This document shows, in pieces, positions 34,723 through 44,369 of a stretch of DNA of 64,000 nt. A program made the translations under genes and the position numbers. The stretch's first letter is position 1, and each line of letters starts with the position of its first letter. The notes below the pieces were generated by a model. The model did no database searches and had not been told where the DNA came from. It saw nothing but the letters and a program-made list of their open reading frames with translations. Source of the stretch: Paraburkholderia bryophila (GTDB lineage: Bacteria > Pseudomonadota > Gammaproteobacteria > Burkholderiales > Burkholderiaceae); assembly GCF_013409255.1 (NCBI RefSeq), contig NZ_JACCAS010000002.1:558001-622000 (forward strand), given 5' to 3'.

Positions 34723-36102
34723 TCATACTTCTAAACGCCGCGACGGATCGAACATCTGATCGGGCAGCGCGATGCCGAAGCTCGCCAGCCGCTCGCTGAA
34801 AATCGGCCGCACGCCGGTCGCGCCGAAATAGCCCTTGATCATGCCGTTCTCGTCGACGCCGGTCCGCTTGAACGTGAAGATTTCCTGCATGTTGATGACG
34901 TCGCCTTCCATGCCGGTGATTTCCTGAATGCTCATCAGCTTGCGGCGGCCGTCGGTCAGACGCGAGGCCTGCACCACCACCGTGATCGCCGAGGCGATCT
35001 GCTGACGGATCGCCTTGATCGGCATCGTCAGGCCGGCCATGCCGACCATGTTCTCCAGACGCGTCAGCGCGTCGCGCGGCGTGTTCGCGTGCAGCGTCGC
35101 CATCGAGCCTTCGTGACCGGTGTTCATGGCGTGCAGCATGTCGAGCGCTTCGGCACCGCGCACTTCGCCGAGCACGATCCGGTCGGGCCGCATCCGCAGC
35201 GCGTTGCGCACCAGCGAGCGCTGCGAGATTTCACCCTTGCCTTCAATATTCGGCGGCCGCGTTTCGAGGCGCAGCACGTGTTGCTGGCGCATCTGCAATT
35301 CGGCTGCGTCTTCGATCGTGACGACCCGTTCATCTTCCGGAATGAAGCCGGACAGCAGATTGAGCAAGGTGGTCTTGCCGCTGCCCGTGCCGCCGGAAAT
35401 CAGCACGTTCAGCTTGGCCTTGATCAGCGCTTCGAGCAGTTGCGCCATGGCAGGCGTGAAGCTCTGGTTGTTGACCATGTCGGTGACCGTGAGCGGATTC
35501 ACCGCGAAGCGGCGAATCGACACCAGCGGGCCATCGATCGCGGAGGGCGGAATGATCGCGTTGACGCGCGAGCCGTCGGGCAAACGCGCGTCGACCATCG
35601 GCGTGGATTCGTCGATCCGGCGGCCGACCCGCGACACGATCCGCTCGATGATCTTCATCAGATGCGCGTCGTCGTAGAACGTCACGTCGGTGTGTTCGAG
35701 GCGGCCGCGCCGTTCCACGTACACGTGCTGCGACGTGTTGACCAGAATGTCGGAGATGGTCGGATCGTTGAGCAGGGGTTCGAGCGGACCGAGGCCGACC
35801 ATTTCGTCGTGCACGTCCTGCGCGAGACGGCGGCGCTCGAGTTCGTTCATCGGAATCTTGTCTTCGTCGACGATCCGTTCCACCAGTTGCGCGAGTTCGC
35901 GCTTGATCTGTTCGGGCGACAGGCGTTGCAGCTTGTCGAGTTCCACCCGGTCGATGATCGCCTGGTGGATGTTCATCTTGAGTTCCTGATACGCGCGCCG
36001 TGCCGCCAGGCTTTCAGCCGCGACACCGGCCGCGGCCGCGCCGTCGGCGGCGTCGAACGGCATGCTGCCGTTCTGCATCATCAACTGTTCGCGCAATGAC
36101 AT
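34723..36102 (-). CDS. cpaF: Tad pilus assembly ATPase CpaF/TadA
   Basis: 459-residue secretion ATPase. The start [10 protein letters not shown] is preceded by GGAGAG. Walker A is [17 protein letters not shown], the Asp box lies in [13 protein letters not shown], Walker B is [19 protein letters not shown], and the His box is [14 protein letters not shown]. The N-terminal domain includes [20 protein letters not shown]. It hydrolyses ATP to power Flp pilus extension and, in some species, retraction. It is flanked by cpaE and tadB, as in most tad loci. Confidence 0.96.
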   Translation of the reverse strand: MSLREQLMMQNGSMPFDAADGAAAAGVAAESLAARRAYQELKMNIHQAIIDRVELDKLQRLSPEQIKRELAQLVERIVDEDKIPMNELERRRLAQDVHDEMVGLGPLEPLLNDPTISDILVNTSQHVYVERRGRLEHTDVTFYDDAHLMKIIERIVSRVGRRIDESTPMVDARLPDGSRVNAIIPPSAIDGPLVSIRRFAVNPLTVTDMVNNQSFTPAMAQLLEALIKAKLNVLISGGTGSGKTTLLNLLSGFIPEDERVVTIEDAAELQMRQQHVLRLETRPPNIEGKGEISQRSLVRNALRMRPDRIVLGEVRGAEALDMLHAMNTGHEGSMATLHANTPRDALTRLENMVGMAGLTMPIKAIRQQIASAITVVVQASRLTDGRRKLMSIQEITGMEGDVINMQEIFTFKRTGVDENGMIKGYFGATGVRPIFSERLASFGIALPDQMFDPSRRLEV

Positions 36103-36155
36103 GGTGCTCTCCGCTTGGTTTTATCGGGCCGCCGGCTTGAACCGCTCAGTGCCGC

Positions 36156-37361
36156 TCAGTGTCCAGTCTTCAGGCGCGGCGCCGCATTCGGCCGGCCCTG
36201 CAGCAGACGGCTAAATACGCTCTTGCGCGGCCCCGCCGGTAATGGCGGCCACAGCAGGTCGGCCAGTTGCACGATGCCTTGTGCCAGCGCCCCGCCCTTC
36301 GCGGCCGTGACGAGCGGCACGCCGTGATTGAGCGCTTCGGTGGCCTGCTTTTCGTCGCGCGGCAGGTGATGCGCGATCTTCGCGCCGAAGGTTTCTTCGA
36401 GCGTCGTCAGGTTGATGCGCGCGTTCTTCTCGTACTGGTTGACGATCAGTTTCACCTTGCTCGCCGCATAGCCCAGCTCGCGGAAAATATCCAGCATGCG
36501 GCGCCCCGCGTGCAGATACAGCACGTTCTGCCGCACGATCATGCAGATCGAGTCGCTGTGATCGAGCGAGTGGATCGCGAGCGGATTGATGTTCTGGCCG
36601 ACGTCGATCAGCACCGCGTCGTATTGCTCACGCACCAGCGTCAGAATCCGCTCCAGATGCGTGGCGCGCAGTTCGCCCGATTTCACCGGATCGCCGGCAC
36701 CGGCCAGCACGTCGAGATTCGGATGCACATGCATCACGCAGGCTTCGAAGAACGCGGCGTCGAGCCGGTCGATCTGCGAGCAGAGGTCGGCGAGCGTGGC
36801 GGGCGGCGTTTTGTCGGCCACCAGCAGGCTGGCGTCGGCGAACTGCTGGTTCAGATCGATCAGCAGCACGCGCTTGTCGCGCTGCGCGGCCAGCGCATAG
36901 GCAAGGTTCACCGCGATCAGCGTGGTGCCGCTACCGCCCTTGCAGGACGTGAACGACACGACCCGGCCTTCGCGGCGCATGCCGGCGTGTTTTTTGGCCG
37001 ACACATGCGCGAGCGCGTCGGCGAATTCAGCCTCGTCGAGCGGCCAGGACAGCACGTGGCGCACGCCGACGCGCATTGCCGCCATCAGCAGCGTGGTGGA
37101 CGGCGACGGCGTCACCAGCATGCAGTGCAGATGCGGCGTGTGGGACAGCGCTTCTTCGACGCCGCTCAGGTCGCGCGGCGTCAGGTCAGCGTCGTCGACG
37201 ATCAACAGATCGGCGCTGCGGATCGCCGCGGCGTGGACCCGCAACTGTTTCGCGGTGCCGTGCAGCGTGCGCAGACGGAACGCCATGCCGCTCGCTTCGA
37301 GACGCGCCGCGATGCGTGGCGCGCGTTCGGCGCTGGACGAAATCAGAAGGGTGTCGATCAT
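36156..37361 (-). CDS. cpaE: Pilus assembly ATPase CpaE/TadZ
   Basis: 401-residue protein, ATG 37361 (MIDTLLISSS) behind GGAGACACACC. The N-terminal about 130 residues form an atypical response-receiver domain (LLIVDDADLTPRDLSG, VGVRHVLSWPLDEAEF). The C-terminal MinD/ParA-like ATPase has the deviant Walker A SCKGGSGTTLIAVNLAYALA and YDAVLIDVGQNINPLA. CpaE localises the Tad apparatus to its polar site. It lies 53 bp before cpaF and after the small lipoprotein gene. Confidence 0.92.
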   Translation of the reverse strand: MIDTLLISSSAERAPRIAARLEASGMAFRLRTLHGTAKQLRVHAAAIRSADLLIVDDADLTPRDLSGVEEALSHTPHLHCMLVTPSPSTTLLMAAMRVGVRHVLSWPLDEAEFADALAHVSAKKHAGMRREGRVVSFTSCKGGSGTTLIAVNLAYALAAQRDKRVLLIDLNQQFADASLLVADKTPPATLADLCSQIDRLDAAFFEACVMHVHPNLDVLAGAGDPVKSGELRATHLERILTLVREQYDAVLIDVGQNINPLAIHSLDHSDSICMIVRQNVLYLHAGRRMLDIFRELGYAASKVKLIVNQYEKNARINLTTLEETFGAKIAHHLPRDEKQATEALNHGVPLVTAAKGGALAQGIVQLADLLWPPLPAGPRKSVFSRLLQGRPNAAPRLKTGH

Positions 37362-37405
37362 GGTGTGTCTCCAGGCTTGAATCCGGACCGCCGCGCGCAA
37401 GCGCT

Positions 37406-37699
37406 TCAGTAGCTGCTCGACGAGCCGACGCCGATCGTGAAACTGTTGGTCGGCGCGGCCGGCGCCGTGAACGATTTGACGTAGCTCTTCTGCGCCGATA
37501 CCGCCGCCGCGCCGTCGATCCCCGCCACCGGATCGGTGTTGGCCGAGCCTTCCGGATTAAGCGTCTGCATTTCGCGGATCTGCCGGACCGAGTCGCCGAA
37601 GGTTGCATCCCAGTGCGGCGTGGAGGTCATGCAACCGGCCAGCGCGGCGCAGAATCCCGCGCACAGCGCGGCCCGGATCAGTGTGTGGATGGATGTCAT
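37406..37699 (-). CDS. Small lipoprotein of the Tad locus
   Basis: 97-residue protein from ATG 37699 (MTSIHTLIRA) behind TGGAG. The signal peptide ends in the lipobox AALAGC, so Cys 24 should be lipidated; the next residues MTS do not include Asp at +2, which predicts outer-membrane sorting. The rest is low in features (FGDSVRQIREMQTLNPEGS, a serine-rich end GVGSSSSY). By position between secretin and cpaE it may correspond to a pilotin-like or RcpB/CpaD-like component, but no sequence evidence supports that. Confidence 0.8.
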   Translation of the reverse strand: MTSIHTLIRAALCAGFCAALAGCMTSTPHWDATFGDSVRQIREMQTLNPEGSANTDPVAGIDGAAAVSAQKSYVKSFTAPAAPTNSFTIGVGSSSSY

Positions 37700-37722
37700 G
37701 TCGATCTCCAGTGGGTCGCGCA

Positions 37723-39552
37723 TCAATGGACGGCGGGGGCGTCGTGGCTGTCGGGCGTGGGCGGAATCACCGCCACGTCGGCCGCCGAGGACTGAGCCGG
37801 CGCGGGTACGGGTGTCGGCGTCGGAATCTGCGCCGGCGCCATCGCCGGTGCGGTTCCCGGTGCCGGGGCCGGCATGGGCGCCGGTGCCGAGCCATCCGCG
37901 CCGGGTGCCGCGCGCTTCGTGCCTTCCATGTGGCCGGTCAGGTACACGTTCGTTTCGCCCGCGTCGCCGAAATGATCGGTAGGCAGCGGATAGTGCTGCG
38001 GCAGCGGTTTCGCGAGGCGCGGCGTCACGACGAACACCAGTTCGGTCTTGTCCTGCTCGTAGTTCGTGCTGCGGAACAGCGCGCCGAGCACCGGCAGTTC
38101 GCCGACGCCGGGCAAGCCCTTCAGCGTGCCGGTCACGTTGCTCTTCATCAGGCCGCCGATCGCGAAGCTCTGACCGTCGTACACCTGCAGCGTGGTCGAG
38201 GCGCGCCGTGTGGTGATCAGCGGCAGGATCGTCGTCGAATTCGAGTTGCCGGCACTCACCACCACACCGGTAGACGACAGTTCCGACACTTCCGGCGACA
38301 CCTTCAGATTGATGCGGCCGCCTTCGAGCACGGTCGGCGTAAAGGTCAGGCCGACGCCGTATTGCTCTTCCTGCAGCACGATGGTCGTGCCGCCTGTGCC
38401 GTTGCTTTGCGGCACCGGAATATAGACTTTGCCGCCGGCCAGGAAACTCGCTTCCTGACCGCTGATCGCCATCAGGTTCGGCTCGGCAAGGATCTTCACG
38501 AGCTGATCGGTTTTCTGCGCGTCGATGGTCAAACCGAGCGGCGAGTTATTCGCTTTCGACGCGGTCAGCGCGCCGAGGCCACCCGACAGGAAGTTCGCCA
38601 GCAGCCCGAAGCTCCAGCTGCCGATGCCGCCGTTCAGATTGGCCTGCACGCCGAGTTGATCGATCAGCGTCTTCGAGACTTCCGCGACTTTCACTTCGAG
38701 CATGACCTGCTGCGGCGCGGCCACTTGCATCATGTTGATGATGCGTTCGCCGCTCCCGCCGCCAAGCGACGGCGTCGGCACACCGAGCGCGCGCGGCGCG
38801 GCGCCCACCGGCAGCGGACCGCTGCCCATCGGCGCGCCGCTTTGCAGCGCGGCCGTCGGCCGGGCCACGAAGGCGCGCGCCAGTTCCATCACGCGTTCGG
38901 CCTTGACCGCGTCGGTGACGGTGCCGGTCAGCACCAGCGTGTCGGCAGCGGCCTTCACCTGAATGCCGGTTTCCTCGGGCATCAGCGTGGCGAGTGTGTG
39001 TTGCAGACCGCCCGGATCGGCGCCGACGCTCACGTCGATGATCGTGCAGGAGCCGCTGCGGCCTTGCACGATCATGTTGGTGGTGCCGACGTCCGAGCCA
39101 AGCAGATAAAGCGTTTGGGGCGAGACGAGCATGGCCTGCACGATCGACGGATTGCCGACGGTGCGCGAACGTACCGGCTCGCGGATGTCGACCATCGCCG
39201 ACTTGCCGACCGGAATCGTCACTTCGGTATGGTCGGCGATCGGGCCGCTGCAATTCGGTCCGCGGCTGGCTTGCTGCATGCCGCGTGAGGAAGCGCCGCC
39301 ACTCATGCCGCTGGCGGCGATGGTCAGATGCACGGTGCCGTTCGGGGCCACCGTGATCGGCGTGCCCGGCAAACCCGGCACGTCCTGAGCGCTGGCCTGG
39401 GCCACCGGCAGCATCGCCAGAGACAGCCCGAGCAGCACGCAGGTGCAGGCGTCGGCGATCCGGGTACGGCTGCGTGGTGCAAGCGAATTCGCTTCGCGCG
39501 GGCCGAGCGGGTGCTGCGGCGCGCAAGCGCGCTGTGTCGTTCTGGCGTTCAT
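37723..39552 (-). CDS. cpaC: Tad pilus outer-membrane secretin CpaC/RcpA
   Basis: 609-residue secretin preceded by GGGGG. A long basic leader carries a signal peptide ending at AQASAQ. The N-terminal pilus/BON region includes KSAMVDIREPVRSRTVGNPS and VLTGTVTDAVKAERVMELAR. The secretin domain (about 290-525) shows MLEVKVAEVSKTLIDQLGVQ and VFVVTPRLAKPLP. The C-terminal 70 residues are an Ala/Pro-rich repeat-like tail. It forms the outer-membrane pore for the Flp pilus. Confidence 0.94.
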   Translation of the reverse strand: MNARTTQRACAPQHPLGPREANSLAPRSRTRIADACTCVLLGLSLAMLPVAQASAQDVPGLPGTPITVAPNGTVHLTIAASGMSGGASSRGMQQASRGPNCSGPIADHTEVTIPVGKSAMVDIREPVRSRTVGNPSIVQAMLVSPQTLYLLGSDVGTTNMIVQGRSGSCTIIDVSVGADPGGLQHTLATLMPEETGIQVKAAADTLVLTGTVTDAVKAERVMELARAFVARPTAALQSGAPMGSGPLPVGAAPRALGVPTPSLGGGSGERIINMMQVAAPQQVMLEVKVAEVSKTLIDQLGVQANLNGGIGSWSFGLLANFLSGGLGALTASKANNSPLGLTIDAQKTDQLVKILAEPNLMAISGQEASFLAGGKVYIPVPQSNGTGGTTIVLQEEQYGVGLTFTPTVLEGGRINLKVSPEVSELSSTGVVVSAGNSNSTTILPLITTRRASTTLQVYDGQSFAIGGLMKSNVTGTLKGLPGVGELPVLGALFRSTNYEQDKTELVFVVTPRLAKPLPQHYPLPTDHFGDAGETNVYLTGHMEGTKRAAPGADGSAPAPMPAPAPGTAPAMAPAQIPTPTPVPAPAQSSAADVAVIPPTPDSHDAPAVH

Positions 39553-39637
39553 GTCCTACCCCCGTTGAGTGCCGTTTTTTACGCGCTGCCGGTCGAACTC
39601 AGTCGCGCATCGGTCACGGCTTGCAGGCTCGAGCCTG

Positions 39638-40471
39638 TCAAAAACATTCTTGTCTTGCGTCGGCGCCGTCGAGTACTCGCACGCAATTGCCCGGTGCACG
39701 CAGCGCCACTTTGCGCACGATCCGCACCGGCTTCGGTTCGGACGCCGCCACGGCCACGACCGGCGTCTTCAGCAGCGTGGCTTTGGTCGCGCCGGCGGTG
39801 TCGATCGCCTGCGGATCGATCTGGTTGCGCAACACCAGTGAAAGCGTGCCGATGCTGCGCGCCAGATCGATTTTCTCGGCCTGTTCCGGCGACACTTCGA
39901 GCGTCACCGCGTCGACCACTTTCGGTTTGGTTTCGTCGCGGCCCACTTGCTGGGCGACCGCGAGCACGAGAATCTTTTCGAGCACGATCTTCGAGATGTT
40001 CTGGTCGTGCTGACCGGCGCCGGTGCTGCCGTCTTTCTGCGTATTGACGATGATGTCGACGTAATTGCCCGGCAGCGCGAAGCCCGCCACGCCGATCACG
40101 TCGTTCACCCGCACCGTGATGGCGCGCTGGCCTTCGCCGATCACCGCCGAGAGGCCGCCGAGCGTGCCGACCGGAGTCAGCTTCGCGTCGACCACCGGCT
40201 CGCCGTGCAGCAGGCTGTCTTTCAGCACGCGGCCGTCGAGCTTCTGAATGTCGGTGTAGGCGCCAGGCGGCACGCTATTGGACGGCCAGTCGGTGAGCTT
40301 CAGGAAGTCCGGTCCGATCCGCTGACCGAGATTGATATCCGTTGCGGCCACCACGACTTTGGTGGTGGCGGTCGACGACTGCGAGACCATCCAGCGCGAG
40401 GCGAACACCACTGCGGTGAGCCCGGCCAGCGTCGCGATCAGCAACATCGTTACAGCGCGCGCGTTTTTCAT
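39638..40471 (-). CDS. cpaB: Flp pilus assembly protein CpaB/RcpC
   Basis: 277-residue periplasmic protein anchored by one N-terminal TM (MLLIATLAGLTAVVFASRWM). Start at ATG 40471 behind GGGGGTTGAAA. An SAF domain (about 45-110) includes VVVAATDINLGQRIGPDFLK and LLHGEPVVDAKL. The following RcpC/CpaB domain includes RAITVRVNDVIGVAGFALPG and VDIIVNTQKDG, then SPEQAEKIDLARSIGTLSLV. It works with the secretin in the envelope-spanning channel. Confidence 0.93.
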   Translation of the reverse strand: MKNARAVTMLLIATLAGLTAVVFASRWMVSQSSTATTKVVVAATDINLGQRIGPDFLKLTDWPSNSVPPGAYTDIQKLDGRVLKDSLLHGEPVVDAKLTPVGTLGGLSAVIGEGQRAITVRVNDVIGVAGFALPGNYVDIIVNTQKDGSTGAGQHDQNISKIVLEKILVLAVAQQVGRDETKPKVVDAVTLEVSPEQAEKIDLARSIGTLSLVLRNQIDPQAIDTAGATKATLLKTPVVAVAASEPKPVRIVRKVALRAPGNCVRVLDGADARQECF

Positions 40472-40507
40472 TTTCAACCCCCGAATTGTTGTCCCACCTG
40501 GCACGCG

Positions 40508-41044
40508 TCACACGCTGGCGAACAACACGAGCGCGCTGCCTATTGCTATGGCCACTCCGTACGGCATGGTCCCCATCGCACTACTACCGGCGACGCTGCC
40601 AGTGCGCCGCGCCGCGCCGTTTCCCGGCGTCGTGCAACTGACCAGCAACGCGGCTACCCCGCTCAGCCCGGCGCGCATCTGGCGCCGCCGGATCATGATC
40701 ACCAACGACCCGATGCCACCCACCGCACAGGTCACCAAACCAATTTCGAGTGCGCCGTAAGCGCCGCAGAAGGCGCCGATCGCGGCCATCAGCTTCACGT
40801 CGCCGGCACCCATCAGCCGCATCGCGTAGCCGGGCAGGAAGATCGCACCGCCCGCCAGCATGCCGCCGAGCCACATCACCATCGCATCGACACCGCCGTG
40901 CGTGAACCATTGCACCGGGATCGCCACGAGCAAACCTGTCGCCACCAGCCAGTTAGGAATCCGGCGTGTCTGGATGTCCCACACTGCTGCCAGCATCACC
41001 AACGTCATCACGCACGGACCCACCGGAAAAGGAACGCCGTTCAT
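40508..41044 (-). CDS. cpaA: Prepilin peptidase CpaA/TadV (A24 family)
   Basis: 178-residue polytopic aspartyl peptidase. The two catalytic Asp motifs are visible: WDIQTRRIPNWL in the first cytoplasmic loop and MGAGDVKLMAAIGAF (the GxGD motif). It processes Flp pilin and the TadE-like pseudopilins at their Gly-x4-Glu sites. The C-terminus (after about residue 130) is a Gly/Ala/Thr-rich linker and a last TM. It is the second gene of the operon, between flp and cpaB. Confidence 0.92.
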   Translation of the reverse strand: MNGVPFPVGPCVMTLVMLAAVWDIQTRRIPNWLVATGLLVAIPVQWFTHGGVDAMVMWLGGMLAGGAIFLPGYAMRLMGAGDVKLMAAIGAFCGAYGALEIGLVTCAVGGIGSLVIMIRRRQMRAGLSGVAALLVSCTTPGNGAARRTGSVAGSSAMGTMPYGVAIAIGSALVLFASV

Positions 41045-41183
41045 CGCCTGCTCCGTTCTTAGGATCGAGTTGCCTGTGTGTTCCGCCGTCGCCGCGTTCG
41101 GCGCGGGGCCGTCGCCACCCTGTCTCGAAGGACCGTCGGGACAGGGTGAGCGATCGGGCTTGCGCCGCCTGAGGCGGCTTGAA

Positions 41184-41363
41184 TCAAGGGGCGACCACGC
41201 CGGCGAGCGCCGTTTCCACGTAAGTGAACACGCTGTTCAGCTTGGTGCCGAGCAACGTGACCGTCGTAATGATTGCCACTGCGATCAGCCCTGCCAGCAG
41301 GCCGTATTCGATCGCTGCCACACCGTCTTCTTCGCGCAGAAATTGCTGGATCGTCTTGTTCAT
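41184..41363 (-). CDS. flp: Flp-type major pilin
   Basis: 59-residue type IVb pilin, start ATG 41363 with GGGGGTTAGC upstream. The short leader MNKTIQQFLREEDG ends at the cleavage glycine, followed by VAAIEYGLLAGLIAVAIITT: the G-x4-EY Flp motif and the assembly helix. The mature pilin is only about 45 residues, normal for Flp. It is first in the Tad operon, 139 bp ahead of cpaA. The larger spacing allows higher expression than the rest of the operon. Confidence 0.95.
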   Translation of the reverse strand: MNKTIQQFLREEDGVAAIEYGLLAGLIAVAIITTVTLLGTKLNSVFTYVETALAGVVAP

Positions 41364-42486
41364 GCTAACCCCCGTAAGAGTGAAAGTTGACTACGGTTTC
41401 TGCCCCTGCGGCTGCCTGAAAACAGGCTCGCCGAAGCGGCGTTCAGGTCCGTCCATCGGACGGAAAAAAGTGGCGGGGTCAGCGCTTCACGTCATCACGA
41501 TCACGAGTGGCCGATATCGCGTATCGATCGCCGGTGTCGTTGTTCGTTGACATCCGTTTTTCGTTGGCCCCGCCGCACCTCGTAAAACGCGTTGAATTCC
41601 CCGAACGCGACTTACGAAGACTGTTGCTGCTGCCGGTTTTTTTTCTGCCTGTAGCGTGTGATGCCTGTTTGCTGCTTTTCTGCTTCCCGGCTGCAGCGTG
41701 TTTCGCTTTGTGATCGACTTATTGCAACGGCTGTGCCATGAGGCCTCGAAGCCTTGCTGGGCAACGATGTGCGATCTGGCACGCGGAATCGGAGGAGGGC
41801 CGCGACGAGCGATGCGTCGAAATTGAGACGTGGTTTGGCGGCTGGAAACGCGCTTTGAGGAGATGCCTGGCGCATAAATCAGGCGGCCGAAAAACCGTCG
41901 GCGCGTTGACTGGCAAGGGTTTGACGAATATTCCGGTCAAAACTGCTTGATCTGGATACGACAAAGTAGCTTTTACCCGACGTGGACCGGGATGTCGCAA
42001 AGATGAGACGCGGGAACGCCGGCGCAAGGCGCTGTGGCCGCCTTGCGCGCGGCAACGGGCTGCTTCGCTATGTGCGGTGCCACGCATTGCGCGATGGACC
42101 GGGGCTTAATAAACTGCCGCGCGTGCCGATGGGCCGCACGGGATCGAGGTGTGATGGAAAATTTTTTTGCGCGATGCGAGCAGGCCAGGCAAGGCACGCG
42201 GACGACGTCCGATCTTGCGCATCGCGTTGCAGGCTGCGCGTCTTGACGAAAACAACGGCTGTTGCGCGCGCCGCGCTAGAACGCGCGGGCGATAAAAAGA
42301 TCACGTGCGGTAGTTGAGCCAGCGTTTGAAATCCGCCCGAGGCGCTTTGTGTCCGGCTTAGTTCAAAGCTGCATGCGTATCAGCTACGAGCAAGCGCACC
42401 TCGACGGCAGGGACGGGCCGACCGCGGCACTTTGAGCGTCGGCGGCGGCGCCATGAGCCGCCTTTACCTCGCCTCAGCGACCTGCT
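41364..42486. other. Long non-coding stretch upstream of the Tad operon
   Basis: About 1.1 kb without a convincing gene; the open frames here are short, Arg/Ala-rich and without homologues I recognise. It must hold the promoter of the Tad operon near its left end. A perfect dyad TCCGTCC-ATC-GGACGGA lies at 41448-41464, about 85 bp upstream of flp, and is a candidate operator. A T8 tract lies at about 41637-41644. Nothing else was recognised. Confidence 0.6.
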
Positions 42487-44109
42487 TCAGGCCCCCGCTT
42501 CGGCCAGCACCGGCGCATGCCGCTGATCCGCAGCCCAACCCGTCGACAATGTCCGCGCCCCACCCTGTCCCAGCCGGAACACCGAGGTCGCCTGCTTGAG
42601 GTTGGCCGCCTGTTCTTCCAGCGACTGCGCGGCGGCCGCGGCTTCCTCGACCAGCGCGGCGTTCTGCTGCGTGACCTCGTCCATCTGCGAGACGGCCTGA
42701 TTGACCTGCTCGATCCCGCGGCTCTGCTCTTCCGAAGCCGCCGCGATCTCGTTCACGATATCGGAGACGCGCTTGATCGCCTGCTTGACCTGCCCCATCG
42801 TTTCGCCGACACCGGCCGCCTGGCGCGTACCGCCGTCGATAATCGCGACCGACGACGTGATCAGTTCCTTGATCTCCTTCGCCGCCGAAGCCGAACGCTG
42901 CGCGAGGCTGCGCACTTCGCTCGCGACCACCGCGAAACCGCGTCCCTGTTCGCCGGCGCGCGCCGCTTCCACCGCCGCGTTGAGCGCGAGAATATTGGTC
43001 TGGAAAGCAATGCCTTCGATCACGCCAGTGATCTCCGAAATCTTGCTCGAACTGCCGCTGATCTGTTCGATCGTGCCGACCATCGCGCGCACCGCGTCGT
43101 CGCCCGAATCGGCGAGACCGGTCGCGCCGGTGGCGAGGCTGCTCGCCTGACGCGCGTTGTCGGCGTTCTGCTTCACCGTCTCGGTGAGTTGCGTCATGCT
43201 CGCGGCGGTTTCCTCGAGCGAGGCGGCCTGTTCTTCCGTGCGTGCCGACAGATCCATATTGCCGGCCGCGATTTCGCGCGAAGCGACCGTCACCGATTCC
43301 GTCGACGTCTGGATACCGCGTACCGTTTGGGTAATCTGCCGATCCATCGTATCGAGCGCTTGCAGCAGTTGACCGAACTCGCCTTTCACATCCAGCACGA
43401 TGCGGTTGTCCAGATTGCCGGCGGCGATCTCATTGGCCACACCGATCGCGCGATTGAGCGGCCCTCCGATCGCGCGCAGCAGAAACATCGACGCCGCGAC
43501 CATCACCGCGAGTCCGGCGACCACCAGCCCGATCGCGATCATCAACGCGGTGTTCGCGGTCGATTCACTGTCGGTGTTGAACTGTTTGGCCTGATCGACG
43601 TTGATCTTCAGATCGTCGCCGACCAGCGCAAGCAGCGTGTCGGACAACGCCGCCTGATCGTTCACCACCTTGGTGGCGCCGTCGTAATTGCCGGCTGACA
43701 GCAGGTCGGTTGCCTGGTCGGTGAGCTGCTTGAGTTGCGGCAACGCGTCCCGGATCTTGTCGGTGACGGCTCTCTCGTCGGCGGCGCTGACGCGAGCCGG
43801 ATAGTAGTCGGACCACGCGCTGTTCATGCCGTCGATGTCGGCATGAATGCCGTCGAGCGTCTGTTTCGTCATGGCAGGATCGTGAAACACCTGAATGCGT
43901 CGCAGCTTCAGGCGAACCCGCAACTGGGCCTCGCGGACGTTCCCCAGATCCAGAATCGGCACGGTCACGCCCGAATATGAATCCGCCACGTTCGACTTCA
44001 ACTTCGAAATCGCCGACAGGCTAAAAATACTGATCGCCGCCATCAGGACGAAGCAAACCCCCATCGCCAGCAGAATTTTGAAGCGGATCGTTTGGAAAAA
44101 ACCATTCAT
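42487..44109 (-). CDS. Methyl-accepting chemotaxis protein
   Basis: 540-residue transducer. TM1 (about 10-30, [18 protein letters not shown]), a periplasmic four-helix-bundle domain with [18 protein letters not shown]2 (about 188-212), HAMP, then the cytoplasmic coiled coil with the highly conserved tip [20 protein letters not shown]. Methylation-helix pairs such as [17 protein letters not shown] are visible. There is no C-terminal NWETF-type CheR-binding pentapeptide. The ligand is unknown. It is divergent from the HTH-GAF gene across 370 bp. Confidence 0.94.
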   Translation of the reverse strand: MNGFFQTIRFKILLAMGVCFVLMAAISIFSLSAISKLKSNVADSYSGVTVPILDLGNVREAQLRVRLKLRRIQVFHDPAMTKQTLDGIHADIDGMNSAWSDYYPARVSAADERAVTDKIRDALPQLKQLTDQATDLLSAGNYDGATKVVNDQAALSDTLLALVGDDLKINVDQAKQFNTDSESTANTALMIAIGLVVAGLAVMVAASMFLLRAIGGPLNRAIGVANEIAAGNLDNRIVLDVKGEFGQLLQALDTMDRQITQTVRGIQTSTESVTVASREIAAGNMDLSARTEEQAASLEETAASMTQLTETVKQNADNARQASSLATGATGLADSGDDAVRAMVGTIEQISGSSSKISEITGVIEGIAFQTNILALNAAVEAARAGEQGRGFAVVASEVRSLAQRSASAAKEIKELITSSVAIIDGGTRQAAGVGETMGQVKQAIKRVSDIVNEIAAASEEQSRGIEQVNQAVSQMDEVTQQNAALVEEAAAAAQSLEEQAANLKQATSVFRLGQGGARTLSTGWAADQRHAPVLAEAGA

Positions 44110-44289
44110 GTGAAGTCCCCTTTGGGCGGCGCGTTGAACTCCTTAACGGCATGGCGCCATGCATCTTGAGTGGAAGACTTCCATATTTTCCACTTTGCAA
44201 GCTAATAAAAAGGGATTGTTGGCAGATCGAAGGGAACCGGCGGCGAACCGGTCACTGCGCCAGAAAGGTCTGTCTACCGGGCGATAGAC

Positions 44290-44316
44290 GAAAAAAATGC
44301 CGGCAGGGGCCGGCAT
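44290..44316 (-). terminator. Intrinsic terminator upstream of the MCP gene (minus strand)
   Basis: Read on the minus strand: ATGCCGGC, loop CCCT, GCCGGCAT, then seven T. The 8-bp perfect stem plus T tract is a classical Rho-independent terminator pointing towards the MCP gene, 181 bp before its start. It would end any transcript started between 44317 and 44479, so it marks either a small RNA/short gene or an attenuated leader. Confidence 0.75.
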
Positions 44317-44350
44317 GCAAGTCCTTCGTAGTCGGGGTACCCCGAAGGCG

Positions 44351-44368
44351 TTGAATCGGTTGATTCAA
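44351..44368. repeat. Inverted repeat TTGAATC-GGTT-GATTCAA
   Basis: A 7-bp perfect dyad with a 4-nt spacer, between the small open frame and the terminator on the minus strand. It may be an operator or a transcript hairpin. Confidence 0.4.
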
Positions 44369-44369
44369 T

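Noticed and set aside
41448..41464. Dyad TCCGTCC-ATC-GGACGGA as a terminator
   Set aside because: It is followed by A residues on the plus strand, and on the minus strand the T run precedes the hairpin, so neither direction gives a Rho-independent terminator.
41982..42317. 111-codon open frame upstream of the Tad operon
   Set aside because: Arg/Gly/Cys-rich with no SD, no homologue recognised and overlapping open frames in other phases.
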